NCBI RefSeq assembly: GCF_038397745.1
Contig: NZ_CP151636.1
Span: 1,860,001 to 1,924,000 of the forward strand
Source: Microbacterium sp. LWH11-1.2
Lineage (GTDB): Bacteria; Actinomycetota; Actinomycetes; Actinomycetales; Microbacteriaceae
Direction of reading: 5' to 3'
DNA: 64,000 bases
Both the position numbers and the translations under genes were made by a program. Shown here piece by piece: positions 59,460 to 64,000 of this stretch (the first letter of the stretch is position 1; the number at the start of each line of letters is the position of its first letter). The notes beneath the pieces are model-generated. The model was not told where the DNA came from. It made no database searches and worked only from the letters and a program-made list of their open reading frames with translations.

Positions 59460-59518
59460 ATCACTTCTGTGGCGAACGTCATAGGTGTGAAATGCTGTCG
59501 CGCCGGTGGAGTTTCACA

Positions 59519-59532
59519 ACTGGACCGTACCA
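59519..59532 (+). promoter_or_regulatory. GntR-type operator 1
   Basis: ACTGGACCGTACCA followed by ATTG. The arms TGG and CCA with an ACT start match the HutC/DasR-type operator plan (ACTGG-N4-CCA). Identical to operator 2, 77 bases away. Upstream of the promoter. Confidence 0.7.
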
Positions 59533-59547
59533 ATTGTTTCGAGAAGG

Positions 59548-59576
59548 TTACATTTTGTCGTCATGGTTGCTATGGT
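59548..59576 (+). promoter_or_regulatory. Promoter of the amino-sugar ABC operon
   Basis: TTACAT (59548-59553), 17-base spacer, TATGGT (59571-59576). It lies between the two operators, an arrangement suited to repression by looping. Confidence 0.5.
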
Positions 59577-59595
59577 CTGGCATAGTCGAACCACC

Positions 59596-59609
59596 ACTGG
59601 ACCGTACCA
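59596..59609 (+). promoter_or_regulatory. GntR-type operator 2
   Basis: ACTGGACCGTACCA followed by CTTGG. It abuts the Shine-Dalgarno (GGAGGA at 59613) of the binding-protein gene, so it sits just after the transcription start. Confidence 0.7.
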
Positions 59610-59621
59610 CTTGGAGGAATG

Positions 59622-60956
59622 ATGCAGAAGAACCGAGCACTGACGCTGGGCGCAATCGCTGTGTCCGCAGCGCTGCTGGCCGGCTGCTCGACGGGATCGG
59701 GCGGCTCCGGCGGCTCCGACGGCTCGGGCGAGGGCACCGTGAAGCTCGTCGCCTGGCCGGGCCCGGAGGGCGATGCGATGGCTGAGGTCGTCGACGCCTA
59801 CAACGCCGGGCAGGGCAAGGAGGACGGCGTCGAGGTCGAGGTGACCCTGCTCTCACGGCAGGACACGTTCTCGAAGGAGACGGCGCTCATGGCATCGAAG
59901 TCCTCCGACGTCGACATCTACTGGACGGCGTCGTACAACGTCGGGCAGTTCGCTCCGTCGCTCGAACCCCTCACCGACATCGACACGTCCGCATACTTCC
60001 CGGTCGCCGCCGAGGGGCTCACGTACGAGGGCGAGCTCTATGCCCTTCCGCTCGACGTGAGCAATCACTTCCTCCTCTACCGGAAGGACCTCATCGACGC
60101 GCTGCTCAGCAACCCGGCCGCGCAGGCCGAGTACGAGAAGATCAGCGAGACGGTGCTCGGCGAGGCGCGCGCCCCGAAGGACCCGAGCGAGTGGGACCTC
60201 GACGACTTCAAGGTCGCCGCCGCCTACTTCTCGCAGAGCACGAACCCCGATTCGCCCACCGAGTACGGCACGATCCTGCAGGCCAAGAACCTGCTGTACA
60301 ACACGATGATCTGGAACGACGTGCTGTGGGGCTACGGCGGCAACTGGGAAGAGGACGGCAAGGCCGCCCTCACGAGCGACGCCGCGAAGAAGGCCGTCCA
60401 GCTCTACGCAGACATCTATGAGAACAAGTGGACGTCGCCGGACAGCGCGCAGGCCGAGTTCCCGGAGACCCAGGCGGCCCTGCAGTCGGGTGACACCGCT
60501 TTCGCGATCCAGTGGTCTGCGGCGTTCGCGGCACTCAACGACCCGGAGCAGTCGCCCGACGTCGCCGGCAAGATCGCCATCGCTCCCGTGCCGGGAGGGC
60601 AGACGCACGTGCACGCGCTCGCCGTCTCGCTGAACAAGTACAGCGAGAACAAGGATGCTGCGAAGAAGTTCCTCTCGTTCCTCGCCACCACCGATGCGAT
60701 GACGCAGTACGCCGAGGCGGGCGGGATCCCGGCGATGCCCGAGGTGCTCGAGGCCAAGGCCGACATCAACCCCGCGTTCGCGCAGGTCTCCGACAGCATC
60801 TCGGAGTACGGCTTCTCGGAGCCGGTGTTCCCGCAGACCTTCCAGGCCTACAGCAAGCTGGCCGAGGATCTGAGCGGAGCGTGGGTCGGTCAGTCCGACG
60901 TCGATGAGGCGCTCGAGACCGCGAACGCCAACCTGCAGGAGCTGCTGGACCGCTAG
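59622..60956 (+). CDS. Sugar ABC transporter substrate-binding lipoprotein (family 1)
   Basis: 444 aa from the ATG at 59622; the ATG at 59619 is too close to GGAGGA. Lipobox LLAGC with Cys22, then Gly/Ser-rich linker and an SBP_bac_1 fold (VKLVAWPGPEGDAMAEVVDAY, LYALPLDVSNHFLLYRKDLI, KKFLSFLATTDAM). Its operon carries nanE, so sialic acid, ManNAc or a related amino sugar is the likely ligand. Confidence 0.92.
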   Translation: MQKNRALTLGAIAVSAALLAGCSTGSGGSGGSDGSGEGTVKLVAWPGPEGDAMAEVVDAYNAGQGKEDGVEVEVTLLSRQDTFSKETALMASKSSDVDIYWTASYNVGQFAPSLEPLTDIDTSAYFPVAAEGLTYEGELYALPLDVSNHFLLYRKDLIDALLSNPAAQAEYEKISETVLGEARAPKDPSEWDLDDFKVAAAYFSQSTNPDSPTEYGTILQAKNLLYNTMIWNDVLWGYGGNWEEDGKAALTSDAAKKAVQLYADIYENKWTSPDSAQAEFPETQAALQSGDTAFAIQWSAAFAALNDPEQSPDVAGKIAIAPVPGGQTHVHALAVSLNKYSENKDAAKKFLSFLATTDAMTQYAEAGGIPAMPEVLEAKADINPAFAQVSDSISEYGFSEPVFPQTFQAYSKLAEDLSGAWVGQSDVDEALETANANLQELLDR

Positions 60957-60959
60957 CGA

Positions 60960-60992
60960 CTCCGGGGCGGGCCAGCGCGGCCCGCCCCGGAG
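60960..60992 (+). other. Hairpin between binding-protein and permease genes
   Basis: CTCCGGGGCGGGCC pairs perfectly with its complement around AGCGC. No T-run; a mRNA-stabilising or partial-termination hairpin that lets the binding protein be made in excess. Confidence 0.65.
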
Positions 60993-61019
60993 CACCCTGC
61001 ACATCGCACGACAGACCGG

Positions 61020-61940
61020 ATGGACGCCATGCCCCACACCGTCGAACGCGCCAAGACCATCGCCGCGGAGAGACACAAGAGGACGTTCGCGGCGACCGTT
61101 CTCAGCCTTCCCCTGATCCTCTTCGCGGCCGTCTTCGTGCTCTACCCGCTCGCATCGGGCGCGCTGACCGCGTTCCAGAGCAGCACTCTGCTCGACCAGT
61201 CCAACGAGCTGAACGGCATCGACAACTTCGTGTCGCTGTTCCGCAGCGACGGCTTCGCCAAGGCGGCCGGTTTCACGGTCGGCTTCTCCGCGATCGTCGT
61301 CGCCCTCGAGATGGTCCTCGGCTTCGCGCTCGCCCTGGTCATGAACCGCGCGTTCCCCGGCAAGAAGCTCTTCTTCACGTTGCTGCTGCTGCCGATCATG
61401 ATCGCGCCCGCCCTGCTCGGTGTGATGTTCCGGCTTCTGCTCAACGGCGACATCGGTGCCCTGCCCACGCTGCTGGAGAGCGTCGGCCTGAGCGTGTCGC
61501 TGTTCTCGCCGGACTCGGTCGTCCCGCTGCTGGTCGTGCTCGACGTTCTCCAGTGGACGCCCTTCACGTTCCTGATCATCTACGCAGGACTCCAGTCCCT
61601 GCCCAAGGAGCTGCTCGAGGCGTCGGCGATGGACGGAGCCGGGTACTTCCGCTCCCTGTTCTCGGTCGTCGTCCCGGTGCTCAAGCCCGTGCTGTTCGCC
61701 GCGTTCTTCCTGCGCGCGATCGATGCGATCCGCACGTTCGACGTGATCTATGTGCTCACGGCGGGTGGTCCGGGCACGACGACCACCACTCTCAGCATCT
61801 TCATCTACAAGACCGCCTTCGAGGCCGGTGACTTCGGGAAGGCCGCCGCCGCGGCACTGGTCGTGCTGCTCTGCCTGATCCCGTTCGTGCCGTTCATCGT
61901 GCGACGCATCTCCTCGACCGGAATGGAGGCCAGGCGATGA
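61020..61940 (+). CDS. Sugar ABC transporter permease (MalF-like)
   Basis: 306 aa (an ATG at 61029 would drop three residues), six helices. EAA loop EASAMDGAGYFRSLFSVVVPVLKPVLF and GGPGTTTTTLSIFIYKTAFE, typical of CUT1 permeases. Overlaps the second permease by ATGA. Confidence 0.92.
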   Translation: MDAMPHTVERAKTIAAERHKRTFAATVLSLPLILFAAVFVLYPLASGALTAFQSSTLLDQSNELNGIDNFVSLFRSDGFAKAAGFTVGFSAIVVALEMVLGFALALVMNRAFPGKKLFFTLLLLPIMIAPALLGVMFRLLLNGDIGALPTLLESVGLSVSLFSPDSVVPLLVVLDVLQWTPFTFLIIYAGLQSLPKELLEASAMDGAGYFRSLFSVVVPVLKPVLFAAFFLRAIDAIRTFDVIYVLTAGGPGTTTTTLSIFIYKTAFEAGDFGKAAAAALVVLLCLIPFVPFIVRRISSTGMEARR

Positions 61941-62821
61941 GCACGACGACCGTCCGACCCTCGACAGCGTCCATCCGCCCGCGTGCGACACGGAAGCCCG
62001 CGGCATCCGGAAGGAAGTGGCTGTTCACCGCGCTCGCCGGAGTCGTCGCCCTGATCGTGAACGTGCCGCTGCTGAACGCGGCGCTGGTCAGCTTCAAGCC
62101 CGACGGCGAGATCGCGAAGAACCCCCTGGCGCCGCCGGCATCCCCCACTCTCGATCACTACGCGAACGTGCTCTACGCCTCGGGATACGACTTCCCGCGC
62201 TTCTTCCTGAATTCGGCGCTGATCGCGATCGGCACCGTCCTCGTCGTCCTGGTCATCGCGATCCCCGCGACGTACGCGATCGTGCGGCTCGGCTTCGGCG
62301 GACGGTGGATCATCAGCAGCGCATCCGGGCTGCGCCTGCTTCCCGCGATCTTCTTCGTGGTGCCGTTCTTCATCCTGTTCTCGACGCTGGGTCTGCAGGA
62401 CACCATCCAGGGGCTGATCGCCGCGAACGCGTTCCTCAACCTCCCGCTCGCGATCATCCTGCTGTCGTCCGCCCTCGGAGACATCCCGCAGGAGATCGAG
62501 GAGGCGGCAGCGGTCGACGGCGCGAGCATCTACCGCACGCTGGGCTCGATCGTCCTGCCGCTGCTCGCTCCCACCGTGGTGGCGGTCGCCGTGCTCGTGT
62601 TCATCTTCAGCTGGAACGACTACCTCTTCGCACTGGTGCTGTCGACGTCGAACGCCACTCCGGTGACGCTCGGTGCGGCGAACTTCATCACCAGCACCGG
62701 CATCCGCTGGGGAGACATCTCCGCAGCCTCCGTGCTGTCGACGCTGCCGCCGCTGCTCTTCGCGGTGTTCGCCCAGCGATACCTTGTCAGTGGCCTGTCA
62801 TCGGGGGCGGTCAAGGGATGA
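61937..62821 (+). CDS. Sugar ABC transporter permease (MalG-like)
   Basis: 294 aa, six helices after a basic 28-residue start. EAA loop EEAAAVDGASIYRTLGSIVLPLLAPTVV and WNDYLFALVLSTSNATPVTLG. Forms the heterodimeric channel with MalF-like partner. No ATPase gene lies in the operon, so a shared MsiK-type ATPase elsewhere is likely. Confidence 0.92.
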   Translation: MSTTTVRPSTASIRPRATRKPAASGRKWLFTALAGVVALIVNVPLLNAALVSFKPDGEIAKNPLAPPASPTLDHYANVLYASGYDFPRFFLNSALIAIGTVLVVLVIAIPATYAIVRLGFGGRWIISSASGLRLLPAIFFVVPFFILFSTLGLQDTIQGLIAANAFLNLPLAIILLSSALGDIPQEIEEAAAVDGASIYRTLGSIVLPLLAPTVVAVAVLVFIFSWNDYLFALVLSTSNATPVTLGAANFITSTGIRWGDISAASVLSTLPPLLFAVFAQRYLVSGLSSGAVKG

Positions 62822-62848
62822 TGCGGTCAGCTCAGGAAGGACCAGACC

Positions 62849-63553
62849 ATGGCGCACAAGTATGAAGAGGTCGCTGCCAGCATCCGGGAGTCGATCGCGG
62901 AGTCCATGGCGCCGCACGATGCCCTGGCCTCCGAGCGTGAGCTCATGGCGATCCACGGGGTCAGTCGGATGACGGTGCGCAAGGCCATCGCGACGCTCGT
63001 CGAGGAGGGGCGGGTCTACAACGTCCACGGTTCGGGCACGTATGTCGGATCGGCCGACATCTTCTCCAAGACGCCGAAGCTGACCTCCTTCACAGAGGAC
63101 ATGATCAGCCGCGGAGCGGTCCCGTCATCCCGGGTTCTCGAGCTGGCCCGCATCGAAGCGCCCGAGAGCATCGCCGCCGCGCTCGGGCTCGCCCCGTCGG
63201 AGGAGACGACGCACATCCGGCGCCTCCGACTCGCCGACGATGTGCCGATCGCGATCGAGGACGTCTACGTTCCGCGGCTGGTGCTCGATCTCGAGTCGCT
63301 GAACCTCGGCGCCTCGCTGTACGAGCAGCTGCGCCTCGCCGGACACGAGGTGTTCCGTGCCGAGCAGGAGATCAAGGCGATCACGCTGACGGCGCAGGAG
63401 AGCCGGCTCTTGGAAGTCGCGAAGGGCGAGGCGGCGCTGTCGGTCACCCGGGTCAGCTCCTCTCGCCGTGGTCATCTGATCGAGTTCGCCCGCACCATCT
63501 ACCGCGCCGATCGCTACACGTTCCAGCTCGCCGTCACCCGGGACGACAAATGA
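62849..63553 (+). CDS. GntR family regulator with UTRA domain (HutC/DasR type)
   Basis: 234 aa. Winged helix at 5-72 (LASERELMAIHGVSRMTVRKAIATL, VYNVHGSGTYVG), UTRA effector domain at 85-230. HutC/DasR/NagR-like proteins sense amino-sugar phosphates; the operator pair at 59519 and 59596 fits this class. AAGGA precedes the ATG. Overlaps a possible nanE start by ATGA. Confidence 0.9.
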   Translation: MAHKYEEVAASIRESIAESMAPHDALASERELMAIHGVSRMTVRKAIATLVEEGRVYNVHGSGTYVGSADIFSKTPKLTSFTEDMISRGAVPSSRVLELARIEAPESIAAALGLAPSEETTHIRRLRLADDVPIAIEDVYVPRLVLDLESLNLGASLYEQLRLAGHEVFRAEQEIKAITLTAQESRLLEVAKGEAALSVTRVSSSRRGHLIEFARTIYRADRYTFQLAVTRDDK

Positions 63554-63582
63554 CATCCGCGCGCACGCAGAGAAAGCTCCCC

Positions 63583-64000
63583 ATGCTCCACAGCCTCCGC
63601 GGCGGCCTCATCGTCTCGTGTCAGGCGTATCCCGGCGAACCGCTCCGGAACGCCGAGGCCATGGCGCGCATCGCGCAGTCGGCCGTGCTCGGGGGCGCCG
63701 TCGCGATCCGGGCGCAGGGGATCCAGGACATCCGCGCCATCGCGCAGAGCGTGACGGTGCCGCAGATCGGACTGTGGAAGGTGGGCGCGGACGGCGTCTT
63801 CATCACCCCGACGCTGGATCACGCGCTGGCGGTGGCTGATGCCGGTGCCGACATCGTCGCGATCGACGGCACCCGCCGCGAGCGTCCTGACGGCCTGACG
63901 CTCGCGGAGACGGTCCGGCAGATCAGGGACCGCACCGGGCTCCTGGTGATGGCGGATGCCGGCAGCGTCGACGACGCGGTGGCCGCCGAAGACGCCGGGG
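63583..64000 (+). CDS. nanE: N-acetylmannosamine-6-phosphate 2-epimerase, cut by window end
   Basis: 139 codons visible, no stop. MLHSLRGGLIVSCQAYPGEP start, VAIRAQGIQDIRAI, VPQIGLWKVG, FITPTLDHALAVADAGADIVAIDGTRRERPDG and MADAGS match NanE, which converts ManNAc-6-P to GlcNAc-6-P. An ATG at 63550 overlapping the gntR stop would add eleven residues. Indicates sialic acid or ManNAc use. Confidence 0.92.
   Translation, partial: MLHSLRGGLIVSCQAYPGEPLRNAEAMARIAQSAVLGGAVAIRAQGIQDIRAIAQSVTVPQIGLWKVGADGVFITPTLDHALAVADAGADIVAIDGTRRERPDGLTLAETVRQIRDRTGLLVMADAGSVDDAVAAEDAG

Noticed and set aside
59853..62006. 717-codon minus-strand open frame
   Set aside because: Antisense of the ABC binding protein and permease; His/Arg/Asp/Val bias and no recognisable fold.

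Overview
The window is about 70% G+C, densely coded, with short intergenic gaps, many ATGA/GTGA start-stop overlaps and frequent GTG starts. It looks like a Gram-positive actinobacterium, most probably Microbacteriaceae and Microbacterium-like. Supporting signs are a DUF222/HNH (13E12-type) protein, DUF6458, DUF1206 and DUF427 proteins, TANNNT promoters six bases before a start codon (leaderless mRNAs), and constant use of GAT-GCC for Asp-Ala. No rRNA, tRNA, CRISPR array, transposase or phage structural gene was seen. Taxonomy is an inference from these features, not a database result.

Layout. 1-8.2 kb is mixed housekeeping: a truncated zinc-ribbon/nuclease-like gene, MerR regulator, M55 D-aminopeptidase, ArsR-phosphatase fusion, an operon of DUF6458, Ser/Thr kinase, lipoprotein, PAP2 phosphatase and DUF1206, and small lipoprotein and zinc-ribbon genes. 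7.2-11.6 kb holds a LacI regulator with a perfect 18-bp operator facing two alpha/beta-hydrolases and an MFS permease.

11.7-28.1 kb is the most striking region: a carbohydrate or polyol catabolic supercluster. It encodes an FrcABC-type importer, two SDR and three zinc-type (MDR) dehydrogenases, two shikimate-dehydrogenase-like proteins with altered active sites, a cupin phosphoglucose-isomerase-like protein, a glycerol-kinase-like FGGY kinase, a split transketolase, a HAD phosphatase and an UlaG-like lactonase. An RpiR regulator lies in the middle. Similar A/T-rich palindromes precede its transcription units, suggesting one regulon. The substrate cannot be read from the sequence.

28.3-44.3 kb holds the DUF222/HNH gene, a CDGSH protein with a haem-oxygenase-like iron enzyme, an oligopeptide/nickel-type ABC transporter, a catalase, three genes carrying four DUF427 domains, an EamA permease and three flavin (LLM/NtaA-type) monooxygenases. 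44.3-54.5 kb is membrane and envelope genes: hypothetical anchored proteins, GH114, FMN reductase, DUF899, a DHA2 efflux permease, a glutamate-cysteine-ligase-like enzyme, CsbD, and an 18-cysteine copper-storage-like protein.

54.5-59.5 kb is a kynurenine (tryptophan catabolism) operon (kynA, amidohydrolase, kynU, PaaX regulator) next to an FBP-domain gene. Copies of a short interspersed repeat have entered coding sequence here. 59.5-64 kb is an amino-sugar import operon (ABC transporter, GntR regulator, nanE truncated by the window end). Two identical 14-bp operator cores flank its promoter.
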